64,000 nucleotides of DNA from Streptomyces hyaluromycini (GCF_002217755.1 NZ_BCFL01000038.1:62001-126000); one strand, 5' to 3'. Counted from the first letter of the stretch, positions 1 through 9,646 are shown. The notes: generated from the sequence alone by a model not told the origin. Numbers and translations: made by a program.

Positions 1-1413
1 GGTCGGGGTGGCGGTGACGGTCACCTTCGACGAGCCGGACAGCCTCAGGTCGCGGGTGAGCGGCGCGGTGAGGAAGCCGGCCTTGTCCGCGGTGGGGGTG
101 GCGAGCTGGGCGGCCCAGTCGGTCTCGCTCTGCTGCGGGTCGTCGGTGAACGTCTCGGTGCCGGAGCCCTTGTGCAGGCCGAGGGTGCCGACGCCCGCCT
201 GGGTGCCGGTGGCGGGGCGCAGGGTGGTGGTCTGCGTGCCGCTCGGCGGCCAGACGGAGGAGGTCGCCCACTGGTCGGGGTGGCGCTCGATGTCGGCCAT
301 CGGCTCGCGGTCGATGCCGTTGTCGTAGCCGAGGAGTTCGTGGTCGAACCAGCGGTGCAGGGTGTCGACCCAGGCGCCGCGCCGGTAGTCGAAGGGGTCG
401 ACGTGCCCGGTCTGGGAGAGCCAGATCTTGCGCTCGACGCCGTTCTTGGCGAGGGCGTCCCACCACTGGCCGAAGTGCTTGGTGCGGACGTTGAGGTCCT
501 GCATGCCGTGCACGAGGAAGACGCTGGCCTTCACCTTGGACGCGTCCTTGACGTAGTCGCGCTCGGTCCACAGGCCGGTCCAGTCGCCGCTGCGCGGGGC
601 GCCGTCGACCAGCTTCTGCTGGACGGCACCGCACTTGGCGTAGGCGTCGTCGCTCTCGACGGCGCCGGCCAGCCAGTCGGGGCCCGAGTCGTAGAGCGGG
701 GCGCCCTGGGCGAAGTAGTAGTCGTACCAGGAGGAGATGGCGCTGATCGGGACGATCGTCTTGAGTCCCTTGACGCCGGTGGCGGCCACGCCGTTGGCGA
801 TGGTGCCGTCCCAGCTCTTGCCGATCATGCCGGTCTTCCCGTTGGTCCAGCTCGCCTTGACCGCGGTGGTGCCGGTGCGGCTGCTGTACGCCTTGGCCCG
901 GCCGTTCAGCCAGTCGACGACGGCCTTCGCGGACTGGATGTCGGAGCGGCCGCCGATGTCGACACAGCCGTCGGAGCGGTTGGTGCCGGCCAGGTCGACG
1001 CCGACGAAGGCGTAGCCGCGGGGCACGAAGTAGTTGTCGTAGAAGAGCGGCATCTGGACGACGTTCCCGTTGGCGTCGTACGTCTTCAGCTGGCTCTCGT
1101 TGCCGCGTCCGCAGCAGGAGTAGTAGGGGCTGGCGTCCATGATGACCGGCACCTTGCGGCCCTGCGCGGCGGGTTCGGCGGGCCGGACGATGTCGGCGGC
1201 GACCCGGTCGGCCTTGCCGTCGCCGTCGGAGTCGAGGCCGGTGTCCACCCAGACGGACTCGCGGATGGCGTTCGCGTACGAGTAGACGGGTTGGCTCTCG
1301 CGAGGGGCGCCGGAAGCCTGGGCCGCGGCCGGGGTGAGGAAGGCGGCGATCAGGGCTGCGACGGCCGCGACGGCGAGCGGTCTCCAGATCGTGAAGCGCG
1401 TGCGTTTCGGCAT
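1..1413 (-). CDS. Secreted X-prolyl dipeptidyl aminopeptidase (S15/CocE-NonD type), 3' end outside the window
   Basis: The gene runs off the left edge with 471 codons visible. The family removes X-Pro dipeptides from the N terminus of extracellular peptides. Residues 1-33 look like a Sec signal peptide: a basic start (PKRTR), a hydrophobic stretch and a PAAAQA cleavage region. The alpha/beta-hydrolase nucleophile elbow is GKSWDG with Ser200, and GHVDPFDY further on probably carries the catalytic His. A beta-rich C-terminal domain has begun where the window ends. ATG at 1413 is the only start that leaves the signal peptide intact. It is divergent from the M1 peptidase at 1637, 223 bp away, so the two secreted peptidases may share control. 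Family sure; exact substrate preference inferred. Confidence 0.9.
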   Translation of the reverse strand, partial: MPKRTRFTIWRPLAVAAVAALIAAFLTPAAAQASGAPRESQPVYSYANAIRESVWVDTGLDSDGDGKADRVAADIVRPAEPAAQGRKVPVIMDASPYYSCCGRGNESQLKTYDANGNVVQMPLFYDNYFVPRGYAFVGVDLAGTNRSDGCVDIGGRSDIQSAKAVVDWLNGRAKAYSSRTGTTAVKASWTNGKTGMIGKSWDGTIANGVAATGVKGLKTIVPISAISSWYDYYFAQGAPLYDSGPDWLAGAVESDDAYAKCGAVQQKLVDGAPRSGDWTGLWTERDYVKDASKVKASVFLVHGMQDLNVRTKHFGQWWDALAKNGVERKIWLSQTGHVDPFDYRRGAWVDTLHRWFDHELLGYDNGIDREPMADIERHPDQWATSSVWPPSGTQTTTLRPATGTQAGVGTLGLHKGSGTETFTDDPQQSETDWAAQLATPTADKAGFLTAPLTRDLRLSGSSKVTVTATPT

Positions 1414-1636
1414 GCGGCGGACGCTACCCCGGTCAACTCCCGTACAGAAGGGGGCATCTGGGGGACGGGCGGGGCGGATTGCGGCCGAATGGCGATCGTG
1501 TGACAGCAGGGGCCATGGACAGGCCAGGGGGCACAGGGACTGAATAGGCTCCGAACAGTTTCGTGCTCCATCGACTTGGCGCTGCCCGCCGCGGTGTGGC
1601 GGGTGTGCCTCGGCCCCCTACCGACCTGGAGTTCTC

Positions 1637-3115
1637 GTGCACCGCAGAATCCTCGCGCCGGGCGCCCTCGCGGCGGCCTCCCTGCTGCTGGCGATCCCGG
1701 CATCGGCCGCGAGCTACAGCCCCGGCGCACCGGGCATCGGCGACCCCTACTACCCGTACTACGGCAACGGCGGTTACGACGTCTCCCACTACGACCTGCG
1801 GTTGCAGTACCAGCCGGCCACTGACGAACTGGCCGGTACGGCGACGATCCTGGCGCGCACCACGCAGGACCTGTCCAGCTTCGACCTGGACTTCCTGCTG
1901 GACGTCAGCGAGGTACGGGTCAACGGGGTGAAGGCCGACTTCGCCACGTCCGGTCAGCACGAACTGGTCATCACCCCCAAGTCGCCGCTGGCCCAGGGCA
2001 CGCAGGTCACCGTCGTCGTCCGCTACAGCGGGGTGCCGTCGACGAAGAGCGCGTACGGCTTCGACACATGGCACCGCACCCCGGACGGGGCGGTCGCGGC
2101 GGACGAGCCCGAGTCCGCGTGGTGGTGGTACCCGAGCAACGACCACCCGCTGGACAAGGCGACCTACGACGTGTCGGTGGCCGTTCCCGACGGCACCCAG
2201 GTCATCTCCAACGGCCTGCTCCAGTCGACGAGTTCGAAGCTCGGCTGGACCCGCTACAACTGGCGGCAGAACAAGCCGCAGGCGACCTATCTGACCACGC
2301 TGGCCGTCGGGAAGTTCGACATCACGACGAGCACCTCCGAGGGCGGGGTGCCGGTCGTCAACGCCTACAGCAAGGACCTCGGCGACAACGACGGGGCGGC
2401 GCGGGCGAGCGTGGAGCGCACCGGGGAGCTCGTCGACTGGCTCTCCGGCTACTTCGGGCCGTATCCCTTCAGCTCGGCCGGCGGGTACGTGCCGAACACC
2501 ACCACCGGGTACGCGCTGGAGACGCAGACCCGGGTCTACTACAGCCCGAAGCAGTTCGCGAACGGCGCCAACACCTCCGTGGTCGTGCACGAACTGGCAC
2601 ACCAGTGGTACGGCGACGATGTCTCCCTCAAGGGCTGGAAGGACATCTGGATCAACGAGGGCTTCGCCCGCTACGCCCAGTGGCTGTGGTCCGAGCACGA
2701 GGGCGAGGGCACGGCGCAGGAGCTCGCCGACTACGTGTACGCGTCGCATCCGGCCGACGACGCGTTCTGGACGGTGAAGCCGGGGGATCCCGGCCCCGAC
2801 GACCAGTTCGACATCGCTGTCTACGACCGAGGGGCACTGGCGATCCAGGCGCTGCGGAACGAGGTCGGTGACGACGCGTTCTTCGCCATTCTGAAGGGGT
2901 GGCCGAAGGAGCACGCGTACGGGAACGCTTCGGTGGCCGACTTCGAGGAGTACGCCGAGAAGGTGTCCGGGAAGTCGCTGTCGGCGTTGTTCGACGCGTA
3001 CCTGTTCGAGCCGACGAAGCCGGTGGCTCCGGCTGTCAAGGCCGTGGGGGCCGTGGCGGCCGTTGCGCAGCCGAAGTCCTGGAAGCAGATCGAGGCTACG
3101 AACGACGTGCACTAA
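1637..3115 (+). CDS. Secreted M1-family zinc metallopeptidase (aminopeptidase)
   Basis: 492 residues with a GTG start whose first 25 residues form a signal peptide ending PASAAS. The zinc-binding signature is complete: HELAHQW with His318 and His322, Glu319 as general base, and Glu341 (in INEGFA) as third ligand. GYALETQTR is the variant of the GAMEN exopeptidase motif just before it. The protein is much shorter than a PepN-type enzyme, lacking the long C-terminal helical domain, and fits the short exported actinobacterial M1 type. It is probably an extracellular aminopeptidase working on peptides released from proteins. A dispersed hairpin repeat follows the stop codon. Family sure; substrate not deducible. 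Confidence 0.92.
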   Translation: MHRRILAPGALAAASLLLAIPASAASYSPGAPGIGDPYYPYYGNGGYDVSHYDLRLQYQPATDELAGTATILARTTQDLSSFDLDFLLDVSEVRVNGVKADFATSGQHELVITPKSPLAQGTQVTVVVRYSGVPSTKSAYGFDTWHRTPDGAVAADEPESAWWWYPSNDHPLDKATYDVSVAVPDGTQVISNGLLQSTSSKLGWTRYNWRQNKPQATYLTTLAVGKFDITTSTSEGGVPVVNAYSKDLGDNDGAARASVERTGELVDWLSGYFGPYPFSSAGGYVPNTTTGYALETQTRVYYSPKQFANGANTSVVVHELAHQWYGDDVSLKGWKDIWINEGFARYAQWLWSEHEGEGTAQELADYVYASHPADDAFWTVKPGDPGPDDQFDIAVYDRGALAIQALRNEVGDDAFFAILKGWPKEHAYGNASVADFEEYAEKVSGKSLSALFDAYLFEPTKPVAPAVKAVGAVAAVAQPKSWKQIEATNDVH

Positions 3116-3152
3116 GCGGTTGCCGGGTGCGGTGGGGTGGGGGCTGCGGGCC

Positions 3153-3196
3153 GTGGGCGGCTGGTCGCGCAGTTCCCCGCGCCCCTGAAGGGGCGC
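3153..3196 (+). repeat. Dispersed Streptomyces intergenic repeat, copy 1 (short form), with terminator-like hairpin
   Basis: The stretch contains CTGGTCGCGC followed by CCCCGCGCCCCT and ends in a 7-bp hairpin (GCGCCCC 3179-3185, loop TGAA, GGGGCGC 3190-3196). The same sequence blocks occur near 34953, 39731 and 48934. It lies between the converging M1 peptidase and macro-domain genes, where it could act as a bidirectional terminator. This copy lacks the middle ATCGATA block present in copies 2 and 3. Confidence 0.7.
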
Positions 3197-3686
3197 TATA
3201 CGGAGGCGTCTTCCCCGTGGTCGTACACCGTGACCGCTATGCCTCGCTCCACCAGCCGCTCCCTTATCAGCGGCTCGACGCGGGACCACCTGCCGCCCGC
3301 CAGGCCGCAGCCGATGCGGGGCATGTGGACGGACGCGCCGCGTTCGGTCGCCTCGTCGGCGAGTCTGGCCAGGGCCGTGTCGATCGCCTCGTAGCGGACC
3401 GGTACACCCTTGCTGCCGGTTCTGGTCCCCCGCTGGCCGATCATGTTGGCCACCCAGATGTACCGGTCGACGCGGACCAGTTGGACCGCGCCCAGGCCGA
3501 AGTCGTTGTTCGCGCGGTCGCGGTGCCAGGCGCGGTATGCCTTCTCCGGCTCCGGCCAGCGGCGTGAGAGGGCCAGCACGAAGCCCTTTCCCCAGCCCCC
3601 AGGTCGTTGCAGACGTGGGCGATCACCTTGACGCCCTTGCCCGACGGCGTGGTGGCGTCCCCCCGGATGTATGTGATCTCCGACAT
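3196..3686 (-). pseudogene. Macro-domain (ADP-ribose-binding) protein interrupted by a one-base frameshift
   Basis: The N-terminal part, MSEITYIRGDAT then VIAHVCNDLG, starts at ATG 3686; the rest (VLALSRRWPEPEKAY to the TAG at 3196) lies in another frame. Restoring one G in the five-G run that is C3596-C3600 on the plus strand gives the canonical NDLGGWGKGFVLALSRRW and one 163-residue macro-domain frame. Macro domains of this type bind ADP-ribose or remove it from phosphate or protein. CNDLG and MPRIGCGLAGG are the ligand-loop motifs. As written, the product would stop after about 80 residues. It is either a recent pseudogene or a homopolymer sequencing error; the rest of the frame looks undecayed, which favours the latter or very recent loss. 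Confidence 0.85.
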
Positions 3687-3728
3687 GACGCCACCGTAGG
3701 CGATGCCACTGACAACGGCGCCGACCTG

Positions 3729-5198
3729 CTACTTCGTGAGCTGGGACAGCTCCTCGTCGGCCGTCTGGGAGACCCGGCGGCGGACGCCGAACCAGCCGGC
3801 CACCAGCAGTGCGGCGATCACCGGGATGAGGAGGAGGGTCTTGCGGCCGACCTCGGGGTCGTTCCCCATCATGCCGAGGCAGACCAGCAGGAAGGCGATC
3901 GTGGCGATCTCGGTCGCCGGGCTGAAGCGGAGGCGGAACGTGGGGCGGTCGAGCAGGCCCGCCCTGGCACGGCGGACGAAGGCCAGGTGGCAGAGCATGA
4001 TGATCACCCAGGTGCTGATGATGCCGAGGGAGGCGACGTTCAGCACGATCTCGAAGGCCTGGCTGGGCATGAGGTAGTTCAGGCCGACGCCGAGCACGCA
4101 GACCGCACAGGTCAGCAGGATGCCTCCGTAGGGGACCTGGCTGCGGTTCATGCGGGCGGTGAACTTCGGGGCCGAGCCGGCCACCGCCATGGAGCGCAGG
4201 ATGCGGCCCGTGGAGTAGAGGCCGGAGTTGAGGGAGGACATCGCCGCGGTGAGGACCACCAGGTTCATCACGTCACCGGCGCCCGAGACGCCGATCTTGG
4301 AGAGGACCGTGACGAAGGGGCTCTCGTCGGCCGAGTACACCGAGCCGGGGAGCAGCAGGGCGAGCAGGACGACCGAGCCGACGTAGAAGAGTCCGACGCG
4401 CCACATGATCGAGTTCACCGCGCGCGGGACGACCTTCTCCGGCTCGGCGGTCTCGCCGGCCGCGACGCCGACCAGTTCCAGGGCCGCGTAGGCGAAGATC
4501 ACGCCCTGCATGACCAGAACGACCGGCATCAGGCCGTGCGGGAGGACACCGCCGTGGTCGGAGACGACGCTCAGGCCCGGGGTCCGCCCGTCGACCTTGT
4601 GCTGGGTGGCGAGCAGGAAGATGCCGATCAGCATGAAGCCGACGAGGGTGGCGACCTTGATGATCGCGAACCAGAACTCCATCTCGCCGAAGATCTTCAC
4701 CGAGATCAGGTTCACCGCCAGGACGACGGCCAGGGCGATCAGCGCCAGCGTCCACTGCGGGACGCTGGTGAACATGGACCAGTAGTGGGTGTAGAGCGCG
4801 ATCGCGGTGATGTCGGCGATGCCGGTGGTCGACCAGTTCAGGAAGTACATCCAGCCGGCGACGTAGGCGCCCTTCTCGCCGAGGAACTCGCGCGCGTACG
4901 ACACGAAGGAGCCGGAGGAGGGGCGGTACAGGACCAGCTCGCCGAGGGCGCGGACCACGAAGAAGGCGAAGATTCCGCAGACCAGGTAGGCGAGGGCGAG
5001 GGCCGGGCCCGCGTTGTGGAGGCGGCCGCCGGCGCCGAGGAAGAGGCCGGTGCCGATCGCGCCGCCGATGGCGATCATGTTGACGTGGCGGGCCTTGAGG
5101 TCCTTGCTGTAGCCGGCGTCGCCCGCGTCCGCGGGCGCCTGGGCCGCTTCGGTCCGGGTGACGGCGGCCTGTGCCGTGTCCACGGCGTCCTTGCTCAC
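3729..5198 (-). CDS. ansP: L-asparagine permease (amino acid/polyamine/organocation family)
   Basis: 489 residues, about 12 membrane segments, importing an amino acid with protons across the cytoplasmic membrane. The start region KARHVNMIAIGGAIGTGLF is the APC-family signature of helix 1, and the whole protein follows mycobacterial AnsP closely (GELVLYRPSSGSFVSYAREF, YMFLNW-like helix 3, FAYAALELVGVAAGETAEP). I place the start at GTG 5198 (MSKDAVDTAQ) because the frame upstream is arginine- and proline-rich and unlike a transporter N terminus. It is divergent from a MerR-type regulator 232 bp away. Permease family sure; asparagine specificity rests on resemblance, with GabP or CycA-type substrates the alternatives. 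Confidence 0.88.
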   Translation of the reverse strand: MSKDAVDTAQAAVTRTEAAQAPADAGDAGYSKDLKARHVNMIAIGGAIGTGLFLGAGGRLHNAGPALALAYLVCGIFAFFVVRALGELVLYRPSSGSFVSYAREFLGEKGAYVAGWMYFLNWSTTGIADITAIALYTHYWSMFTSVPQWTLALIALAVVLAVNLISVKIFGEMEFWFAIIKVATLVGFMLIGIFLLATQHKVDGRTPGLSVVSDHGGVLPHGLMPVVLVMQGVIFAYAALELVGVAAGETAEPEKVVPRAVNSIMWRVGLFYVGSVVLLALLLPGSVYSADESPFVTVLSKIGVSGAGDVMNLVVLTAAMSSLNSGLYSTGRILRSMAVAGSAPKFTARMNRSQVPYGGILLTCAVCVLGVGLNYLMPSQAFEIVLNVASLGIISTWVIIMLCHLAFVRRARAGLLDRPTFRLRFSPATEIATIAFLLVCLGMMGNDPEVGRKTLLLIPVIAALLVAGWFGVRRRVSQTADEELSQLTK

Positions 5199-5430
5199 AG
5201 GTGGTTCCACTCTCTGGTGCGCCCGGGCGGGTCGCGCTCGGGTGTCCGGACGCACTCGGTCGGCGCGCTCGGTGGAGGGCACGGGCCAAGGCGCCACCTT
5301 CCCCCGGGCACCGGCGCGTATGCGATGGCACAGTTCACAGAGCGGCGCTTCTCACAAGGTCACGATCATGAGATCCAGGTGAACACCGGACGAACGCGCC
5401 CCACGTGTCGCCTGGTGTCACAGTGCCGGT

Positions 5431-6159
5431 GTGACAGCGATACTGCTGCACATGACGACCGACGCCGACGGCGACTTCGGGGAGCCCGCGCTCACGATCG
5501 ACGAACTGGCCGCGCGGGCCGGCACCACGGTCCGCACGGTCCGCTTCTACGGCACCAGGGGGCTGCTTCCGCCACCCGTGATCGGTCCGCGCCGGGTGGG
5601 CCGCTACGGGCGCGAGCACCTGGCCCGGCTGGCGCTGATCGAGGAGTTGCAGCACCAGGGCATGACGCTGGCGGCGATCGAGCGCTATCTGCAACAGCTG
5701 CCGCCCGGCCTGAGCCGGCACGACCTGGCCATCCACCGGGCCGTGGTGGCCTCCTGGGCCCCGGACAGCGAGGAGACCGTGACGGCAGGGGAGCTGCGGC
5801 GGCGGGCCGGGCGGCCGCTGGACGACGAGGACGTCGAACGGCTCGTCGCCATGGACGTCGTACGGCCCGACGGGGACGCCTACCGCATCGACCCCGGCCT
5901 GCTCAGGCTTGCCGTGCAGCTCCTCGACGTGCCGCTGTCCGAGAAGGCGATCCTGGCCGCGCGCACGGTCCTGACCGAGCACGCGCGGGCGGCCGCGCAC
6001 GAGCTGTCCCTGCTGTTCCGGGCCGAGGTGGCGGAGCGGACCGAGGCGGACGTGAAATCCCTGTCCGCGCACATGCAGCCGCTGGTGGTCCAGGCACTGC
6101 TGACCGCCTTCCAACGGTCTCTCAGTGCGGAGGTGCACCAGTGGCTCGACGGCTCCTGA
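5431..6159 (+). CDS. MerR-family transcriptional regulator
   Basis: 242 residues if begun at GTG 5431, or 235 if begun at ATG 5452 (MTTDADGDFG); neither has a clear ribosome binding site. The winged-helix signature of MerR proteins is clear: LTIDELAARAGTTVRTVRFY followed by RGLLPPP and GRYGREHLARLALI, about residues 22-75. The C-terminal half is mixed helical and lacks the paired cysteines of metal-sensing MerR proteins, so it more likely binds an organic effector or another protein. It sits between the permease and the fad genes and is transcribed toward the fad genes' 3' end, so its target cannot be read from position alone. Confidence 0.88.
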   Translation: MTAILLHMTTDADGDFGEPALTIDELAARAGTTVRTVRFYGTRGLLPPPVIGPRRVGRYGREHLARLALIEELQHQGMTLAAIERYLQQLPPGLSRHDLAIHRAVVASWAPDSEETVTAGELRRRAGRPLDDEDVERLVAMDVVRPDGDAYRIDPGLLRLAVQLLDVPLSEKAILAARTVLTEHARAAAHELSLLFRAEVAERTEADVKSLSAHMQPLVVQALLTAFQRSLSAEVHQWLDGS

Positions 6160-6195
6160 GAAGGGTCCGCTCCGCGCACTCGGCTCGGCGTCGGC

Positions 6196-8391
6196 TCAGC
6201 GGCCGTCCGTGAAGGTCTCCCCCTTCTCCGCCTTCTCCACCAGCAGCGCGGGCGGCGTGAACCGCTCGCCGTAGGTCTCGGCGAGTTCACGCGCGCGTGC
6301 GACGAAGCCGGGCAGGCCGGCACCCGCCCCGCCGTAGGCGTCGTAGCCGTTGATGTACTGGAGGACGCCGCCGGTCCAGCCGGGGAAGCCGATGCCGAAG
6401 AGCGAGCCGATGTTGGCGTCGGCGACCGAGGTGAGGACGCCCTCCTCCAGGAGGCGGACGGTGTCGAGGGCCTCGGAGAAGAGCATCCGCTCCTGCATGT
6501 CCCGGAACGGGATCTGCCGGCCCGGCTTCGTGAAGTGCTCGCGCAGACCGGGCCAGAGCGCGGCGCGCTTGCCGTCCTCGGCATAGTCGTAGAAGCCCGC
6601 TCCCCCGCTGCGGCCGGGGCGGCCGAACTCGTCGACCATGCGGTCGATGACCGCCTCGGCGGGGTGCGCGGTCCAGGTGCCGCCGGCCTCCTCGACGGCC
6701 AGCCGGGACTCGCGGCGGATCTTCTGCGGCAGGGTGAGGGTCAGCTCGTCCATCAGGGAGAGCACCTTGGCCGGGTAGCCGGCCTGGGCCGCCGCCTGCT
6801 CGACCGACGCGGGCTCGATGCCCTCGCCGACCATGGCGACGCCCTCGTTGATGAAGTGGCCGATCACCCGGGAGGTGAAGAAGCCGCGCGAGTCGTTGAC
6901 GACGATCGGCGTCTTGTTGATCTGCCGGACCAGGTCGAAGGCGCGGGCCAGGGCCTCGTCGCCGGTGCGCTCGCCCTTGATGATCTCGACGAGCGGCATC
7001 TTGTCGACGGGCGAGAAGAAGTGCAGCCCGATGAAGTCGGTCTGGCGCTCCACGCCCTCGGCGAGGGCGGTGATGGGGAGCGTGGAGGTGTTGGAGCAGA
7101 GCAGGGCGTCGGGGGCGACGACGGACTCGATCTCCTGGAAGACCTTGTGCTTGAGGGAGGTGTCCTCGAAGACGGCCTCGATGACCGCGTCGCAGCCGGC
7201 CAGGTCCTGCGGGTCTCCGGTGGGCGTGATCCGCGCGAGCAGCGCGTCGGCCTTCTGCTGGCTGGTACGGCCCTTGGCGACGGCCTTGGCGCACAGCTTC
7301 TCGGAGTAGCCCTTGCCCTTCTGCGCGGCCTCGGCCGAGACGTCCTTGAGGACGACGTCGATGCCCGCGCGGGCGCACGAGTAGGCGATGCCGGCGCCCA
7401 TCATGCCCGCGCCGAGGACAGCGACCTTGGTGACCTTGCGGGGCTCGACGCCCTTGGGGCGGTTGGCGCCGGAGTTGACGGCCTGGAGGTCGAAGAAGAA
7501 CGCCTGGATCATGTTCTTCGAGGTCTGCCCTGCGGCCAGCTCCACGAAGTAGCGGGCCTCGATGACCTGGGCGGTCTCGAAGTCGACCTGGCTGCCCTCG
7601 ACGGCGGCGGCGAGGATGCGGCGCGGCGCCGGGTAGGGGGCGTTGTTGGTCTGCTTGCGCAGGGTCGCCGGGAAGGCCGGCAGGTTGGCGGCGAACTTCG
7701 GGTTGGCGGGGGTGCCGCCGGGGATCCGGTAGCCCGGGGTGTCCCAGGGCTGGCGGGACTCGGGGTTGGCGTCGATGAAGGCGCGGGCCTTGGCCAGCAG
7801 GTCCTCCGGCGACTCGGCCACCTCGTGGACGAGCCCGTTCTGCAACGCGCGCGTGGCGTTGTACTGGGTGCCCTGGAGGAGGACCTTCAGCAGGGCGTCG
7901 GCGATACCCAGGAGGCGGACCGTGCGGACGACTCCGCCGCCGCCCGGGAGCAGGCCGAGGGTGACCTCGGGGCAGCCGATCTTGGTGCCGGGGGTGTCGA
8001 GGGCGACGCGGTGGTGGCAGGCGAGGGTGAGTTCGAAACCACCGCCGAGGGCCGCACCGTTGATGGCGGCGACGACCGGCTTGCCGAGGGTCTCGATGCG
8101 GCGCAGGTTGCGCTTGACGCCGAGGCCGCCGTCGAAGAGGTCCTGGGCGGTCTCGGGGGTGACGCGGATGAGGTCGCGGAGGTCGCCGCCGGCGAAGAAG
8201 GTCTTCTTGGCGGAGGTGAAGATGATCCCCCGGACCGAGTCCTGCTCGGCCTCCAGGCGGTCGGTGACCGCGGCCAGGGACTCGGCGAAGGCCGCGTTCA
8301 TGGTGTTGGCGGACTGGTTGGGGTCATCGAGGACGAGGGTGACGACACCGGTGTCGTCCTGCTCCCAGCGGATGGTGGTGCTCTCGGTCAT
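6196..8391 (-). CDS. fadB: Trifunctional fatty-acid oxidation complex alpha subunit (enoyl-CoA hydratase / 3-hydroxyacyl-CoA dehydrogenase)
   Basis: 731 residues. The N-terminal crotonase domain (about 1-300) has the GGGFELTLACH active-site region. The Rossmann domain follows at about 325 (VAVLGAGMMGAGIAY), with the dehydrogenase active site GLHFFSPVDKMPLVEII and GYPAKVLSLMDELTL near 500-580. It performs hydration and NAD-dependent oxidation in beta-oxidation. Start ATG 8391. The thiolase gene ends 40 bp upstream on the same strand, giving the classical fadA-fadB operon. Domain order and length match actinobacterial FadB. Confidence 0.95.
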   Translation of the reverse strand: MTESTTIRWEQDDTGVVTLVLDDPNQSANTMNAAFAESLAAVTDRLEAEQDSVRGIIFTSAKKTFFAGGDLRDLIRVTPETAQDLFDGGLGVKRNLRRIETLGKPVVAAINGAALGGGFELTLACHHRVALDTPGTKIGCPEVTLGLLPGGGGVVRTVRLLGIADALLKVLLQGTQYNATRALQNGLVHEVAESPEDLLAKARAFIDANPESRQPWDTPGYRIPGGTPANPKFAANLPAFPATLRKQTNNAPYPAPRRILAAAVEGSQVDFETAQVIEARYFVELAAGQTSKNMIQAFFFDLQAVNSGANRPKGVEPRKVTKVAVLGAGMMGAGIAYSCARAGIDVVLKDVSAEAAQKGKGYSEKLCAKAVAKGRTSQQKADALLARITPTGDPQDLAGCDAVIEAVFEDTSLKHKVFQEIESVVAPDALLCSNTSTLPITALAEGVERQTDFIGLHFFSPVDKMPLVEIIKGERTGDEALARAFDLVRQINKTPIVVNDSRGFFTSRVIGHFINEGVAMVGEGIEPASVEQAAAQAGYPAKVLSLMDELTLTLPQKIRRESRLAVEEAGGTWTAHPAEAVIDRMVDEFGRPGRSGGAGFYDYAEDGKRAALWPGLREHFTKPGRQIPFRDMQERMLFSEALDTVRLLEEGVLTSVADANIGSLFGIGFPGWTGGVLQYINGYDAYGGAGAGLPGFVARARELAETYGERFTPPALLVEKAEKGETFTDGR

Positions 8392-8431
8392 GTGAGGGAT
8401 CTCCGTGAAGTCTCTTGGTTCCGCCGGGGTT

Positions 8432-9646
8432 TCAGACGCGCTCGACGATCGTCGCGATGCCCATGCCGCCGCCGACGCACAGCGTGGCGAGGCCGTAGCG
8501 CTTGTCCTGGCGCTCCAGTTCGTCGACGAGCGAGCCGAGGATCATCGCGCCGGTGGCGCCCAGGGGGTGGCCCAGCGCGATGGCGCCGCCGTTGACGTTG
8601 ACCTTGTCCAGGGACAGGCCCATGTCCTTCACGAAGCGCAGCACGACCGCCGCGAACGCCTCGTTGATCTCGACCAGGTCGATGTCGTCGATGGTGAGGC
8701 CGGCCTTGGCGAGGGCCTTGCGGGTGGCGGGGGCGGGGCCGGTGAGCATGATGGTCGGCTCGGAGCCGGAGACGGCGGCCGAGACGATCCGCGCGCGCGG
8801 GGTGAGGCCGTAGCGCTCGCCGATCTCCTTGGAGCCGATGGCGACCAGGGAGGCGCCGTCGACGATGCCGGAGGAGTTGCCCGCGTGGTGGACGTGGTCG
8901 ATCTTCTCGACCCAGTGGTACTTCTGCAGGGCGACCGCGTCGAAGCCGCCCAGTTCGCCGATGTCGGCGAAGGAGGGCTTCAGCTTGGCGAGCGAGTCGG
9001 CGGTGGTGCCGGGCCGCAGGTGCTCGTCGTGGTCGAGGACGACGAGGCCCGCGCGGTCCTTCACGGGGACCACGGAACGCTCGAAACGGCCCTCCTTCAC
9101 CGCCGTCGCCGCCCGCTCCTGGGAGAGCGCCGCGTACTCGTCGACGTCCCGCCGGGAGAAGCCCTCGATGGTGGCGATCAGGTCGGCGCCGATGCCCTGC
9201 GGCACGAAGTTGACGGCCAGGTTGGTCATCGGGTCGTTGAACCAGGCGCCGCCGTCCGAGGCCATCGGCACCCGGGACATCGACTCGACGCCACCGGCGA
9301 GGACGAGGTCCTCGAAGCCGGAACGGACCTTGGCGGCGGCCATGTTGACGGCCTCCAGGCCGGACGCACAGAAGCGGTTCTCCTGCACACCGGCGACCGT
9401 GTCCGGCAGCCCGGCGGCGATCGCGGCGATCCGCGCGATGTCGGAGCCCTGGTCGCCGACCGGGCCGACGACACCGAGCACGACGTCGTCGATGGCGGCC
9501 GGGTCGAGGTCCGGGAAGCGGTCGCGGATCTCGTGGATGAGTCCGACGACCAGGTCGATGGGCTTCGTGCCGTGCAGGGCGCCGTTCGCCTTGCCGCGGC
9601 CGCGCGGGGTGCGGATCGCGTCGTACACGTACGCTTCGGTGCTCAC
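8432..9646 (-). CDS. fadA: Acetyl-CoA C-acyltransferase (3-ketoacyl-CoA thiolase)
   Basis: 404 residues beginning at GTG 9646 (MSTEAYVYDAIRTP); the open frame reaches further upstream but only with non-thiolase sequence. The nucleophilic cysteine is Cys93 in NRFCASGLEA, and the other catalytic residues are His360 in LGHPLG and Cys390 in CVGGGMG. It cleaves 3-ketoacyl-CoA to acetyl-CoA and a shortened acyl-CoA, working with the downstream fadB product. The luciferase-like gene ends 59 bp upstream, so this may belong to one transcript beginning near 11.9 kb. Confidence 0.95.
   Translation of the reverse strand: MSTEAYVYDAIRTPRGRGKANGALHGTKPIDLVVGLIHEIRDRFPDLDPAAIDDVVLGVVGPVGDQGSDIARIAAIAAGLPDTVAGVQENRFCASGLEAVNMAAAKVRSGFEDLVLAGGVESMSRVPMASDGGAWFNDPMTNLAVNFVPQGIGADLIATIEGFSRRDVDEYAALSQERAATAVKEGRFERSVVPVKDRAGLVVLDHDEHLRPGTTADSLAKLKPSFADIGELGGFDAVALQKYHWVEKIDHVHHAGNSSGIVDGASLVAIGSKEIGERYGLTPRARIVSAAVSGSEPTIMLTGPAPATRKALAKAGLTIDDIDLVEINEAFAAVVLRFVKDMGLSLDKVNVNGGAIALGHPLGATGAMILGSLVDELERQDKRYGLATLCVGGGMGIATIVERV

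Noticed and set aside
172..1503. Long plus-strand open frame opposite the X-Pro peptidase gene
   Set aside because: It is the mirror of a strongly GC3-biased gene, Val/Gly/Asp/Ala-rich with no family motif; the minus strand has a signal peptide and catalytic motif.
3537..6212. 891-codon plus-strand open frame across the permease and MerR genes
   Set aside because: It is composed of Asp/Gly/Arg/His-rich shadow sequence antisense to ansP and crosses the divergent promoter region.
6535..8595. 686-codon plus-strand open frame opposite fadB
   Set aside because: Shadow of fadB; no motif, and the fadB frame has two complete enzyme domains.
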